Source: Planctomycetota bacterium
GTDB taxonomy: Bacteria > Planctomycetota > Planctomycetia > Pirellulales > Lacipirellulaceae
Reading direction: 5' to 3'
Length of the DNA stretch: 64,000 bases
Assembly: GCA_013152205.1 (NCBI GenBank)
Contig: JAADGV010000027.1
Span: 30,270-94,269 of the forward strand
The notes beneath the pieces were generated by a model. It had not been told where the DNA came from. It searched no databases and was given only the letters and a program-made list of their open reading frames with translations. The number at the start of each line of letters is the position of its first letter. Position 1 is the stretch's first letter. Of the stretch, positions 17,106-26,785 are shown in pieces. The position numbers and the translations under genes were made by a program.

Positions 17106-19838
17106 TCATTCTCCATCAAGTCGATATTGTTCTCGGGCGATCGCCAGCAACCCACATTTTTCTAGGCAATCGTACGGAGCGAGAAACGTTACCTGAACAA
17201 CACCCGGATGGCGACCGATTTCGATGCCACCGTTGATGGTCGCCCGGTTGCGAACTTCGGCGGTACTCATGCCAAGCAGTTGTGCGGAGCGGGGTTGGTT
17301 GTCTTCTCTTAGCGTATCGCTTCTGACGCAGTGGTCAAGGAAACCATAGCCGCTGATCGCGGGCTTGGATAAGGGAAGGTGATACAACCAGTCGGCCGAT
17401 TCGTAGAGGATGACTTCGCCGATCTCTTGGCGTTGGCCCAAAAGTTGGCAGAGGATTGCTTGGCGACGAAGACGGGCCGCATCGTGGTCTTTCGCACGAA
17501 GTGACGCCTGTGCCTCGAAAAAGAAACTGCGTGGTCCTCGGAAGCTTGAACCTCGATTCGTAGCTAAGTCGTCGTAGCAGTGGTCAAGATAAAGCTGCAA
17601 AGGGGCCGAGTCGGGTAGACCTCGGACGCCAAACAGAACAGGCTCGGTTGCCAGCCCGTCGAGCTGAAGCATTGCCATCCCTTCGCCGATCGAGCGGATA
17701 TGATTAATCGTCGACCACACTCGCGAATAGTTGCGAGGATAAGGCTTGTCGTTCGAATCACGGAGTTTTTCGAGGCCATCCTTCACCGCAAGCACCGATT
17801 TTTCTGGCAGAGGCAGAACTATTCGGGTACGAGTGTTCGGAAACGCCTGTTGCAAGTCGTCGAGCAAGTGGCGAACGCCGGTGGCAACTTCGCGGTTGCG
17901 AGCATACCGCCAGCGGAAAGGAGAGTCTTCGGCTTGGCAGTGTTCTTGCCATTCGCCGGTTTGGTAGGTGGTGATTTTTTCAGTCGTCGTTGGTTTTTTT
18001 GCCAACGATTGTAATACCGGGTCGCCGGCTGCGGCGATTGGGGCATACGCGCGGTCGATTCCGAGCCATGAGGCAATTTTTTTGCCCGATTTTGAGTAGT
18101 GGGCGAGAGTGCGAATACCGTCCTCGCCATCGCCCTTGTACGCAGAGAGCGAGACGTGCGAGCGGGTATTGATAAACAGTTCGTCGAACGCAGGAAGCTT
18201 GAGCAAAGTCGCCATTTCTTTGATGGCGTTCTCGCGCATCGCAGGTCGATTGAGATCCATCATCTCGACCGACCAAGGGGCGCCAAGGTCGATCACTAGC
18301 TGATGCCCTTTGAGCGGCAAGCGTTCCGGTCCATTCTGGAGTAGCTTGCGACCTGCTTGGGTGGCATGAAATTCGGTATGGTCTCGCCCGGTGCTGGGGA
18401 TGCCGGCGACTTTTGTTTGCCCGCCAGCATCAAGCGATTCGTCTAGTACCCAGAATACGTTTTCGCGGCCCAGGCGATTCCCGGCAGCGGCCCATAGTCG
18501 CACGGGATCTAAAGCAGAGATATCAATCGCCGGGTCGGCAGCGGTTGGATTCGAGAGTACCAAATATCGGTACTCGGCAGGCACATCGAGACCGGTGATT
18601 CGTATCTGTGAACCATCTTGTTCGATCTGGTAGCCCTTGAGCACAAGGCGAGTCGCCTCGGCTTGTTCTTTTATCTCGCCAAACGGACGCATTGCGAACG
18701 TGCTATCTGCTTGCCGTTGCAAGATAAGCGAATCGTCTTGGAGGGGTGGAAAATTGGTGGCGACGATTTGCAGATTGTCTTGAGACTTTTGGTGACGCTG
18801 TAGAAATGCGTTGGCGTTTTCTACGTCATTAAATTCGAGCGTGTGAATTCGGCCCGACGCTTCGTGCCCCATCTCTTTGAGGATGGTCCGATAGTGGGCA
18901 AAGCAGGTTTCCTCGGGGCGATAGTTGACGATGGGCGTCGCCCAAGGGAGGAAGCCCCAAAGAAATCGGCCATCGTGAGCGAATGTGGGGATTTCGTAAT
19001 ACTTGGTCAACGCGGTTTCAAAGGGGCGGAAGCTGGCCGTCAAGGCGATGCCGTGCTCGGCGGCGCTTTGGGAGATCATCGGTCCTAGATCACGCTGAAG
19101 CCGTAAAATACACAGTTGTCGAACCCAACCCCACGGCACATGAAGTCCCCAGTTAGGGTCGGCAATGCCCCGCTGTTTCAAGCGGTTGATGAGCGTATTC
19201 AGATGCTCGCTTTCGATCATTGCTTGAGTTTGTTTTTCGTAGCGGTCCCATTCTTCCGGAGCGTAGTTGTTTGGATCGCAGATGAGTGGAAAAGGGGTTT
19301 GCCAAAGGATGAGCCGCGAGACGCCGTGGGCCTGACAGCGGCGAAAATACTGGTCGAAGGCGTCTTTGGTGATTGGTCGCCAATGGCCATCGCGTGAGTC
19401 GACAAAGATACGGAGCAGATCGTCGCCAAAGTCGGCCAGATAAGAAATTGGTCGACTCGGAGGTGCTGGGCGAACGCTAAGCTGCTGGGTTTCGCTGCTG
19501 CCGTCCGGCGTGGTTAGGGTGACCAGGAGCGAAAAGCTACTAGCCGGCTCGGAAGCGAGCGACACGATTTCCAATTGTTTGGTTTTGGTGAGACCAACAG
19601 TAAAGCCGGCAAAATTGAGTGACTCGCCAGTCGCCAACGTCTTGCCTTCTTGCTTTGCGGTAAAGGCTATTTTGCTGCCTGTGGGAATCTCGCCAACGAG
19701 GAATGGCCAGCTTCTTGAATTGCCATGGACATAGCAGAAGGGCGCTTCGGTGTTGCGAGGCGAAAGATACGACGTTGCCGCATGAGCGGTGTTCACGGTC
19801 ACAAGCAAAGAAAGTGAAATGCAAAGCAAACGCCACAT
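17106..19838 (-). CDS. Large exported protein of unknown family, possible TIM-barrel glycosidase
   Basis: 910 residues from the ATG at 19838, chosen because MWRLLCISLSLLVTVNTAHA is a signal peptide and AAAAGGA precedes it. The N-terminal 100 residues look like a beta-sandwich. A central region (about 115-360) alternates strands and helices with YFRRCQAHGVSRLILWQTPF, LNTLINRLKQRGI and GIALTASFRPFE, as in barrel glycosidases. The C-terminal part includes LPAFDELFINTRSHVSLSAY and RNREVATGVRHLLDDL. No catalytic signature can be named. It is not part of an obvious operon. Confidence 0.6.
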   Translation of the reverse strand: MWRLLCISLSLLVTVNTAHAATSYLSPRNTEAPFCYVHGNSRSWPFLVGEIPTGSKIAFTAKQEGKTLATGESLNFAGFTVGLTKTKQLEIVSLASEPASSFSLLVTLTTPDGSSETQQLSVRPAPPSRPISYLADFGDDLLRIFVDSRDGHWRPITKDAFDQYFRRCQAHGVSRLILWQTPFPLICDPNNYAPEEWDRYEKQTQAMIESEHLNTLINRLKQRGIADPNWGLHVPWGWVRQLCILRLQRDLGPMISQSAAEHGIALTASFRPFETALTKYYEIPTFAHDGRFLWGFLPWATPIVNYRPEETCFAHYRTILKEMGHEASGRIHTLEFNDVENANAFLQRHQKSQDNLQIVATNFPPLQDDSLILQRQADSTFAMRPFGEIKEQAEATRLVLKGYQIEQDGSQIRITGLDVPAEYRYLVLSNPTAADPAIDISALDPVRLWAAAGNRLGRENVFWVLDESLDAGGQTKVAGIPSTGRDHTEFHATQAGRKLLQNGPERLPLKGHQLVIDLGAPWSVEMMDLNRPAMRENAIKEMATLLKLPAFDELFINTRSHVSLSAYKGDGEDGIRTLAHYSKSGKKIASWLGIDRAYAPIAAAGDPVLQSLAKKPTTTEKITTYQTGEWQEHCQAEDSPFRWRYARNREVATGVRHLLDDLQQAFPNTRTRIVLPLPEKSVLAVKDGLEKLRDSNDKPYPRNYSRVWSTINHIRSIGEGMAMLQLDGLATEPVLFGVRGLPDSAPLQLYLDHCYDDLATNRGSSFRGPRSFFFEAQASLRAKDHDAARLRRQAILCQLLGQRQEIGEVILYESADWLYHLPLSKPAISGYGFLDHCVRSDTLREDNQPRSAQLLGMSTAEVRNRATINGGIEIGRHPGVVQVTFLAPYDCLEKCGLLAIAREQYRLDGE

Positions 19839-20220
19839 TTTTCGGTCCTTTTGGAATGGGTGGGGAATTGATACTTCAGCTAAGTGGTGAAAAATCGAAC
19901 ACAGATTGTAACTGTTCACGGGATAAAAAAAGTTGAACCACGAAGGACACGAAGAGCACAAAGAAGTCCGAAAACAAATCGCGTGCTTGTGATTGCACCT
20001 TTGGCTTTGCCAGAAAGTCTAATTTATTCCGATGGATCAACTAACGATTCAAATTTACGCAACAAGCAAAAATTTTGGCTGCTTAGGCCATTAAATAGGA
20101 CTCTCGCAGAGACGGCTGAGCTATGACATCTCAGTTTTCTCCGCTGTCTCTGCGCCTCTGCGAGACAATCCTTTTTCTTGTTTTCCTTTGCGACTTAGCG
20201 CCTTTGCGAGAAATTCTTAC
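19839..20220. other. Intergenic region with family-B half copy and family-A copy
   Basis: Between two minus-strand genes. 19933-19966 holds TGAACCACGAAGGACACGAA followed by GAGCAC, the left half of family B without its right half. 20102-20228 holds family-A copy 3 (separate entry). No coding frame with family features. Confidence 0.5.
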
Positions 20221-20228
20221 CTATTTGG
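20102..20228. repeat. Family-A repeat, copy 3, overlapping the end of the CBM6 gene
   Basis: Inner inverted repeat (TCTCGCAGAGACGGCTGAG against the complementary CTCTGCGAGA) followed by the outer right arm TGCGACTTAGCGCCTTTGCG. The repeat's conserved tail, which reads CCTATTTGG or close in all three copies, runs into the coding region and provides the TAG stop of the CBM6 lipoprotein gene. Confidence 0.75.
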
Positions 20229-20841
20229 CCTCTGCTGAAAATCGCAAACAATCAATGTCGCCGATGCTGCCCGATAGGCCTGCCGTGTCCATGACAAGTT
20301 TCATGGTTTGAACACCTTGCTTGAGCTGCAAGCCTTCTTTGGTGATGGTTTGCAGGGTGCCCCAACCGCCCGTGTCGGGCACCTGGATTGGGCCGGTCAC
20401 GTCGGTGCCATCGAACTCAATATGAAACGTACCGCCCAGTTTCTCGGAGGCAACGGGGATTTCAACCCGATAGACGCCCGCCTTTTGTACCGAGACCGTG
20501 TACACAATCCACTCACCTTCGCGAGTCCAGCCAACGCCATAGCCGCCCGACGCATCGTCTCGTTTTTCGATGTCGACCTGCGTAGGACCACGATGATCGT
20601 CAGCCCCCAGGTTCTTCTCTTCTTGGTCGGCATAAGCGAGGTTGGCTTCGCCGTGATCGAAGTTTTCGGCTTCGATGGTGCCTGGTATCTGGGCGGCCGT
20701 GTCGCCAAACGGTTTGGTCGCCGAAGTTTCGACCGCAGGCTCGTCAGTAGCAGGTTTAGCAACTTCTGGTTTCGAGCAGCCAATAAAAGCCAGACTCACG
20801 GGCAAGATGCAGGCGAGAATCAGATTTGTAGAAAAGTTCAT
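20221..20841 (-). CDS. Lipoprotein with a CBM6-like carbohydrate-binding domain
   Basis: 206 residues from the ATG at 20841 (a GTG precedes it by one codon). The lipobox LAFIGC at about residue 22 predicts a lipid-anchored exported protein. After an acidic linker, residues about 50-203 show the CBM6 plan: PGTIEAENFDHGEANLAY, VGWTREGEWIVYTVSV, GVYRVEIPVASE, and the closing GSIGDIDCLRF. No catalytic domain is attached, so it probably binds sugars at the cell envelope. Its stop codon lies inside a family-A repeat. Confidence 0.8.
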   Translation of the reverse strand: MNFSTNLILACILPVSLAFIGCSKPEVAKPATDEPAVETSATKPFGDTAAQIPGTIEAENFDHGEANLAYADQEEKNLGADDHRGPTQVDIEKRDDASGGYGVGWTREGEWIVYTVSVQKAGVYRVEIPVASEKLGGTFHIEFDGTDVTGPIQVPDTGGWGTLQTITKEGLQLKQGVQTMKLVMDTAGLSGSIGDIDCLRFSAEAK

Positions 20842-21281
20842 CACAGCTTGGCCTTTTCAGGGTCGAGGGAAGATTCGTTTTGTAGACAACGACGGCGGAA
20901 TGCAGTGTAGTGTCGTTCTGGGTGTCTATGAAGGTGTGCAATAGGAAACTCAAAGTGAAAACGCGGGCACACTCCTTGTTTTGTAACAATTCAGTCGTCT
21001 GAAATAATGGCCAAAAGAATCACGACAAGACACAATACTGAAATGATTCTACCGCGGAGGACTCCGAGTATCGCAGAGAAAAACTATTTTTCCAGGCACT
21101 CCGCGCTGCTCGGCGTCCTCTGCGGTTATCCCTATCTCTTAAACTTTGGTTGATGGCACCAACTTTGCGATTGCCCTACCTATACAGCAGAGTGAGCCAC
21201 ACAAGAGGCAGCAGATGTGTAGCTGTGTTACAATGGCCCCTCGGTCCCGCTGTAGTACATGGTTTTCATAAGGAAAAATTG
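20842..21281. other. Intergenic region between divergent genes with family-B copy
   Basis: 20945-20959 is AACTCAAAGTGAAAA, a short motif also at 6104-6119, 57495-57510 and 61065-61081 (some inverted). 21051-21176 holds a family-B element. The ribosome site AAGGAAA precedes the next start at 21282. No gene recognised. Confidence 0.5.
21051..21176. repeat. Family-B inverted repeat with conserved tail
   Basis: ACCGCGGAGGACTCCGAG and the facing CTCGGCGTCCTCTGCGGT are imperfect inverted arms. A tail ACTTTGGTTGATGGCACCAA followed by CTTTGCGATTG also follows the copy at 42514-42679. Confidence 0.7.
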
Positions 21282-23585
21282 ATGCGTTCACTGCTAGTCT
21301 ATGGCCTTATCTCGTTGACAATCGTTTGCTCAAACGTGGGCACGCAAGCTGAGGACGTTTTGCCCGTAGGCAAAAATCCGCTTCCCGTGGCTTCGCCTCA
21401 TTTCCCCACTCGGTTACATGCGTTTGTCTGGCGGAATTGGCTGTTGGTCGATGCCGAGCTGCTGGCCAAAGTGCTGGAGACGGCCCCCGCCAAGGTCGAG
21501 GCGATTGCCACTTCGATGGGCTTGCCGGTAAGCAGTGGCCAGCGTTCGCAGATGCGAGAGCGGGGATACATCACGCTGATTCGTCGTAATTGGCATTTGT
21601 TGCCTTACGATCAATTGTTGACTTTGCTGGGGAAGACACCCGAAGAGTTGGCTCTTACCTTACGCGAAGACGACTTCCTTTATTACAAACTTGGCGGGTT
21701 GAAGCCGAAGTGCGAGCCGCTGCACTACCAAGAGCCCGACGCAGCAGCAAAGCAGCGGGCGGCAGAGATCAAACAAATTGTCCAAAAACATTTTGGCGAC
21801 TTGTCGGAAACGCCAGCCGAGCCGCGATTTCATTTTGTCGAGTACCTCAGCAGCCTTGAGGGAACCAGCGTACAGGGTAATCTGACGTCGATCGATCGAG
21901 ACGAGCCGCTACGGATGGTCTATTCGTATTTCGGGTTGTTCGGCGACCCGCTGGTTGATCCCGATATCGAGCCGTTTCCCGATGGCCTACTGTCGCGACT
22001 CGCCGAGCAGGGTATCAATGGTATCTGGATGCACGTGGTGCTGCGACAACTTGCACCCGGAGGAGAAGAATTCCCCGAGTTTGGCGAGGGCCACGAGCAA
22101 CGGCTTCGCACGCTGAAAAAACTTGTCGCACAGGCAAAACGGTATGGTATCGGAATTTATCTTTACATGAACGAGCCTCGAGCGATGCCAACGGCATTCT
22201 TCGAGAATCGCCCGGAGATGGCAGGCGTGCGCCAAGGTGATTTCACGGTCATGTGTACCAGTGATGCACGAGTTCGGAAATGGTTGGGCGATTCGTTAGC
22301 CTACGTGTTTAGTGAAGTACCAGAACTGGGGGGCGTGTTTACGATCACGGCGTCAGAGAACCTCACCAGTTGTGCTTCGTGTTTCCGACATCTTGACTGT
22401 CCCCGATGTCGCGAACGGACCGATGACGAGATTATCGCGGAGGTAAACGCGACGATCGAAGAGGGCGTCCATCGAGGAAGCCCTGAAGCACGGGTGGTTG
22501 TCTGGGACTGGGGCTGGAAGCGGCATGGCGACGCCCCCGGTATTATTTCGCTTTTGCCCAAGAACGTCGAACTCATGTCGGTGAGTGAATGGGCGCTGCC
22601 TATCGAGCGTGGAGGCGTAAAAGGGGTGATCGGCGAGTATTCGATCTCTGCCGTTGGGCCCGGTCCTCGCGCGACGAGGCATTGGGCGCTGGCCAAGAAG
22701 GCCGGCCTGAAAGCGGTGGCTAAAGTTGCGTTTAACAATACCTGGGAACTCTCGGCGGTGCCATTTATCCCCGTGATGGATTTGATTGCCGAACACTGCG
22801 AAAATCTTACCAACGCAGGTGTCGATGGCATGATGCTAAGTTGGACTTTGGGAGGTTACCCGTCGCCGAATTTGTTGATATCGCAACGTTTTTCAACCCA
22901 GCCTAATGCGACCAAAGAGACCGTACTCGAAACGATTGCTCTTGAACGATACGGCAAGGCGGCGGCTCCTCACGCTCGGCGAGCGTGGACGGCGTTTAGC
23001 AATGCTTTTCGGGAATTCCCCTACGGTGGCGGTGTGATGTACAACGCGCCGCAACAGATGGGGCCGGCGAATCTATTGTATGCCGAGCCTACAGGCTATC
23101 GCGCCACGATGGTAGGTATTCCGTACGACAATCTCACCACTTGGCGTGGCCACTATCCCGCGACGGTTTTAGCTGAACAGTTCGAGAAAGTTGCCCATGG
23201 TTGGGAGGAGGGATTACGACACTTTGAAAAAGCCTTGGAAGCAACGACAGGCAAGCAGCGGGCGACCGCGGCTCGAGATATGACCGTTGCCCGAGCGGTT
23301 TATCTGCATTTTTCCAGCGTCGCAAATCAGGTGCGTTTTGTGTTGGCCCGAGATGCGCTAAGCCAAGCGGAGGTGAGCGACGAGCAACAACAGCAACTTC
23401 GCAATCAAATCCAACAGCTCGTTGAAAGCGAAATTCTGCTGGCCCAAGATTTATATGCCGTTACGAGCGAAGATTCACGAATCGGCTACGAAGCATCGAA
23501 TCACTATTACTATGTCCCGCAAGACTTAGTCGAGAAAGTGATCAATTGCGACTTTGTGGCCCGGCAACTCGTGCCGCAGGAATAG
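21282..23585 (+). CDS. Exported protein of unknown family with glycosidase-like barrel
   Basis: 767 residues from the ATG at 21282, preceded by AAGGAA; the open frame upstream lacks a signal peptide while MRSLLVYGLISLTIVCSNVG is one. Residues about 40-135 hold a duplicated unit, each with RNW and a helix pair (VWRNWLLVDAELLAKVL, then IRRNWHLLPYDQLLTLL). The next 400 residues look like a TIM barrel: INGIWMHVVLR, YGIGIYLYMNEP, FTITASENLTSC with a candidate catalytic Glu, CASCFRHLDCPRC with four cysteines, and DGMMLSWTLGGYPSPN. Possibly related to hexosaminidase or alpha-glucuronidase clans, unproven. Confidence 0.6.
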   Translation: MRSLLVYGLISLTIVCSNVGTQAEDVLPVGKNPLPVASPHFPTRLHAFVWRNWLLVDAELLAKVLETAPAKVEAIATSMGLPVSSGQRSQMRERGYITLIRRNWHLLPYDQLLTLLGKTPEELALTLREDDFLYYKLGGLKPKCEPLHYQEPDAAAKQRAAEIKQIVQKHFGDLSETPAEPRFHFVEYLSSLEGTSVQGNLTSIDRDEPLRMVYSYFGLFGDPLVDPDIEPFPDGLLSRLAEQGINGIWMHVVLRQLAPGGEEFPEFGEGHEQRLRTLKKLVAQAKRYGIGIYLYMNEPRAMPTAFFENRPEMAGVRQGDFTVMCTSDARVRKWLGDSLAYVFSEVPELGGVFTITASENLTSCASCFRHLDCPRCRERTDDEIIAEVNATIEEGVHRGSPEARVVVWDWGWKRHGDAPGIISLLPKNVELMSVSEWALPIERGGVKGVIGEYSISAVGPGPRATRHWALAKKAGLKAVAKVAFNNTWELSAVPFIPVMDLIAEHCENLTNAGVDGMMLSWTLGGYPSPNLLISQRFSTQPNATKETVLETIALERYGKAAAPHARRAWTAFSNAFREFPYGGGVMYNAPQQMGPANLLYAEPTGYRATMVGIPYDNLTTWRGHYPATVLAEQFEKVAHGWEEGLRHFEKALEATTGKQRATAARDMTVARAVYLHFSSVANQVRFVLARDALSQAEVSDEQQQQLRNQIQQLVESEILLAQDLYAVTSEDSRIGYEASNHYYYVPQDLVEKVINCDFVARQLVPQE

Positions 23586-23624
23586 CGTACAATGCCTGCG
23601 GGGCACAAACTTAGGGCAAAAGCA

Positions 23625-23707
23625 TAGCCACAGAGCACACCGAGGTCTCAGAGGAAATACTGAAGCAAATAACCTTCTCTCGGTGTTCTCTGTGAACTCT
23701 GTGGCTA
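23625..23707. repeat. Family-B inverted repeat
   Basis: TAGCCACAGAG and CTCTGTGGCTA form the outer arms, with ACCGAG and CTCGGT further in. It lies between converging genes (stop at 23585, stop at 23755), where it could serve as a two-way terminator. Confidence 0.7.
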
Positions 23708-23754
23708 CATAATTGAAGGAACTGCTCTAGAACGTCGAACTATCCCGTTGCTTC

Positions 23755-24930
23755 TTACGGCTCAACCGACAGGAACGTGCCCGCTATATGCCGGGTGCCG
23801 TTTTGTTTGTTAAAATAGTAGACGACTAAGATGCGACCATCGGCGGTCATGGTTGCCCAAGGGTAGCCGAGATCGGAACCGCCGCCATCGCTTCGGAGTA
23901 CGATCTCCTCAGCCTCTGCAAAGTTGGTGCATTCGGCGTTCAGAACACGTGCGCGAATGCCGTACGGTTTGTGGCGATAGCCATAGACCAACAAGACTCG
24001 ATCGTCTGGCAGACGAAGGGCGTAGTGTGGATGGCCCTGCCAGCCGGAATCTTGCCAGGGCTGGAAACTCTTTCCGCCATCGGTCGATCGGGCCACGACG
24101 GTATGGTCTTTGAGATCAGCGGTACGCATGAATGCTACCAGATCGCCGGCCGGAGTTTCGTAGAGCGAAGTTTCGTTGAACGACCCGTTTTCGTTCTGGG
24201 CGATCGGGCAAGAGTATTTCCAATTCCGGCCACCATCGCTCGAAGTAAGCAAATGTGTTTCGGTGCGACGGGGATCGAGCTGTCGTTGAACGGCCACCGC
24301 CCAGTGGAGTTGCCCGTCGCTTGTTTGGCACATCGCGCCGCGATTGTAGGCCGGGCAGGGTCCGCCGAGGGCCGACTGGGTGACACTTTGGGAGACAACG
24401 GGAGGCACGATCGGATCGCTCCAAGTCTGGCCGCCGTCTTCAGATCGGAGTAGATACCCGCCCATGAAAACAAAGTTGCCGTGCCGCAGGGAGTCGGCGA
24501 ATTTGTCGATTACTTTATCAGAGACCCGAGCCCAAGCGTAGCTTGAACAGACGATCGAACCATCTTGTAACTGTACCATGCAGGGGTCTTGCGAACCGCC
24601 AAAGGCGTGTGCGTGGATTAACGTTGGCTGCTTCGTCCACGTTTCGCCATTGTCTTGCGAACGAACGGCTACCAGATAGCTGTTGGGGTCGGTGTGCGTG
24701 GTTTTCGTTTCGCCAAAAACGCCGCGATCTGGCGCACGGCGAAAAGCGAGCAGCAGTTCTCCGTCAGGCCGTGTCACGATCGAAGGGAAAGCACTATAAA
24801 ACTGTGCGTCTTCGTAAATGACAATGTCTTTGAGCTTCTTGACTCCCGAAGCAGAATCCTCTGCCCAGGCGGAGCTGCCCAACGGCAGGGAAATAACACA
24901 AACGATGCTAAGCCAACGTAGTAATGTCAT
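23755..24930 (-). CDS. Secreted sialidase-like BNR-repeat propeller
   Basis: 391 residues with signal peptide LLRWLSIVCVISLPLGSSAWA. Asp-boxes SQDNGETW, SEDGGQTW, SSDGGRNW and STDGGKSF mark successive blades. LLLAFRRAPDRG near residue 60 supplies the arginine-rich active-site strand seen in this family, and RLPDDRVLLVYGYRH a later one. A sialidase or related exo-glycosidase outside the cytoplasm is inferred. It differs in sequence from the 10686-11774 protein, so this is not a recent duplicate. Confidence 0.8.
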   Translation of the reverse strand: MTLLRWLSIVCVISLPLGSSAWAEDSASGVKKLKDIVIYEDAQFYSAFPSIVTRPDGELLLAFRRAPDRGVFGETKTTHTDPNSYLVAVRSQDNGETWTKQPTLIHAHAFGGSQDPCMVQLQDGSIVCSSYAWARVSDKVIDKFADSLRHGNFVFMGGYLLRSEDGGQTWSDPIVPPVVSQSVTQSALGGPCPAYNRGAMCQTSDGQLHWAVAVQRQLDPRRTETHLLTSSDGGRNWKYSCPIAQNENGSFNETSLYETPAGDLVAFMRTADLKDHTVVARSTDGGKSFQPWQDSGWQGHPHYALRLPDDRVLLVYGYRHKPYGIRARVLNAECTNFAEAEEIVLRSDGGGSDLGYPWATMTADGRILVVYYFNKQNGTRHIAGTFLSVEP

Positions 24931-24989
24931 TGGGTGTACCTGCAGTCAAAACCAGATGCTAAAGTAATCTTCGCCTTGCCTATTGCATA

Positions 24990-25018
24990 CCGTCGTGCCC
25001 GTCGTGTCGTTGTGGTTA
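24990..25018. repeat. Family-B right half-copy
   Basis: CGTCGTGCCCGTCGTGTCGT followed by TGTGGTTAA matches the right arm of the element at 41254-41428; homology continues a little further (CTGTGC then GTAC). No left arm is present. Confidence 0.6.
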
Positions 25019-25057
25019 AATGGACTCTGTGCAGTCGTACAAGACGAGCGACTGAAT

Positions 25058-26704
25058 TTAGATCACCCCTGCCAGTTCTTGCAGCAGGTTCCAGTTTTCG
25101 AGGCGGTCTTGCTGACTCCTGAGCAGAGTTTCAGACGCGCTGCCCTCGCCATCAAAGTGCTTCGAAAATCGGCCTTCGGTACGGGCAAAGCTAAGGAAGT
25201 CGATTGTCTCCCCCGTTTTGGGGTTCTTCCACCAATCGTCTTTCATGGCCGGATTGCCTTGCAACGAGAGTCGTTGCTTGAGCCGACTGCCTTTGCGGGG
25301 GTCGAATACCAGTAAGGGGAATGCGCGACTGTCGACGGCAAGGCGTGCTTGGTCGCTCGCTTTATGGTCGGCCACTCCATGTTCAGGTTGGCAGGTGGTG
25401 TAGCAATTGATGATTGCCGGGCCATCAAATTCCAAAGCTCCCAGCACGGCTTTATAGAAGTGGTTGGTGTGTGAGCAGGTTGTTTGTGCAACGTAAGTGT
25501 TTGGGTGCATCATGGCAATTTGTGCAATTTCTTTACGGCGTTCTTGTTTGCCGTCGATATGTTTACCATGGAAACTCATCTTGGCGTTTTGGCCGGTGAA
25601 TGTACTGGTGGAAGCCTGTCCGCCCGTGTTGGAGTAGACCTGCGTGTCGAGGACAAAAACTTTGACGTTCAGGCCCGATGCCATCAGGCGAGACAGCGAC
25701 TGGAAGCCGATATCGAACATTGCCCCGTCGCCACCGATGCACCAAAGGGGGCGATCGGTCCAACCCATTTGATTCCAACGCATGCGCACGCCCATGGCGT
25801 CAGCCGGAGCGTTCTCGAACAACGAGTTGGTCCACGGTACGAGATAAGGGTTGTATGGGTAGGTCGAGGTATAAACGGTATTGCAGCCCGTCGCTGCGAC
25901 GATGCCCCATTGATCGCCAAATTTTGCCCCGGTTGCTGCGCACATCATCCGCAGAGCCGTGCCTTCGCCGCAGCCTGCACAAGAGCCGGCGCCGCCAACG
26001 TAGATATGCGTTTTCTCTTTGAGCATCATGTCGATGAGCAAGTTGTCGTTAATATACGTTTCGTCCGAAGGGCCAACGTCCTTGAATAAACGATGGCTCT
26101 TTTGGACTTGCTCCATGATCGGATCCGTCTTGGTAATCATCTTGAGCGCCAAGTCGTCACAGACGGCAACGCATTCTGCACAGCCCTTGCATTTACTGGG
26201 GTCGACAACGATGGCGAATTTCCCGCCTTCTTTACCTTTCTTTTTCGGACCATCGTAGTACTTGCGTGGCGCCGACCATTGTTTGGCGAACATCTCGCGA
26301 TCGTCAGCGTCTCCGATTTCACTCAAACGGTTTTCCAAATCAGGCTCGGCGATTACCTTGCCTAAAATGGCCGTGTCGGGGCATTCGGTAACACATTCCA
26401 TACAGCCGGTGCAGTTTTCGGGGATGTACTCCGGGATTTCAGGAGAGATGTAGCTAAAGTCACGCAGCGCGGCGGTGCCTGCCGGCACGAGAGACCGGGC
26501 AACGGCCAAATCAGCGGATAAGTCTTTCTCGACGGTACCATTCTCGTAGCTTCGGATAACACGCTCGTTGAAATCCTCGACGTCGAGAACCGGAAGTTCC
26601 ACGTCGAGATAGCCGCGATTGGTAAGCGTACCGTACGAGTTGTTGTTGTAAGGATCACGACCATGAGCCGTGTTCATCGATTGGGTTTTATCGGTAGTCG
26701 CCAT
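25058..26704 (-). CDS. Pyruvate:ferredoxin oxidoreductase, C-terminal part (ferredoxin and TPP domains)
   Basis: 548 residues corresponding to the second half of single-chain NifJ/PFOR. Two 4Fe-4S motifs at about residues 99-110 and 176-187 (CTGCMECVTECPD and CKGCAECVAVCDD) form the ferredoxin-like domain. CAGCGEGTALR gives cluster-ligating cysteines near the TPP domain, and GGDGAMFDIGFQ, then TQVYSNTGGQAS, is the TPP/Mg site. It oxidises pyruvate to acetyl-CoA with reduction of ferredoxin. The partner subunit ends 81 bases upstream; both lengths sum to about 1217, the size of an intact enzyme. Confidence 0.9.
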   Translation of the reverse strand: MATTDKTQSMNTAHGRDPYNNNSYGTLTNRGYLDVELPVLDVEDFNERVIRSYENGTVEKDLSADLAVARSLVPAGTAALRDFSYISPEIPEYIPENCTGCMECVTECPDTAILGKVIAEPDLENRLSEIGDADDREMFAKQWSAPRKYYDGPKKKGKEGGKFAIVVDPSKCKGCAECVAVCDDLALKMITKTDPIMEQVQKSHRLFKDVGPSDETYINDNLLIDMMLKEKTHIYVGGAGSCAGCGEGTALRMMCAATGAKFGDQWGIVAATGCNTVYTSTYPYNPYLVPWTNSLFENAPADAMGVRMRWNQMGWTDRPLWCIGGDGAMFDIGFQSLSRLMASGLNVKVFVLDTQVYSNTGGQASTSTFTGQNAKMSFHGKHIDGKQERRKEIAQIAMMHPNTYVAQTTCSHTNHFYKAVLGALEFDGPAIINCYTTCQPEHGVADHKASDQARLAVDSRAFPLLVFDPRKGSRLKQRLSLQGNPAMKDDWWKNPKTGETIDFLSFARTEGRFSKHFDGEGSASETLLRSQQDRLENWNLLQELAGVI

Positions 26705-26785
26705 GACATTTTCTTTCGTGGTCGATATGTTAATCGCAAGATTTTTTGTAAAAAGTAAAAGCGGGCCAACGTTCGGGCAATCGTG

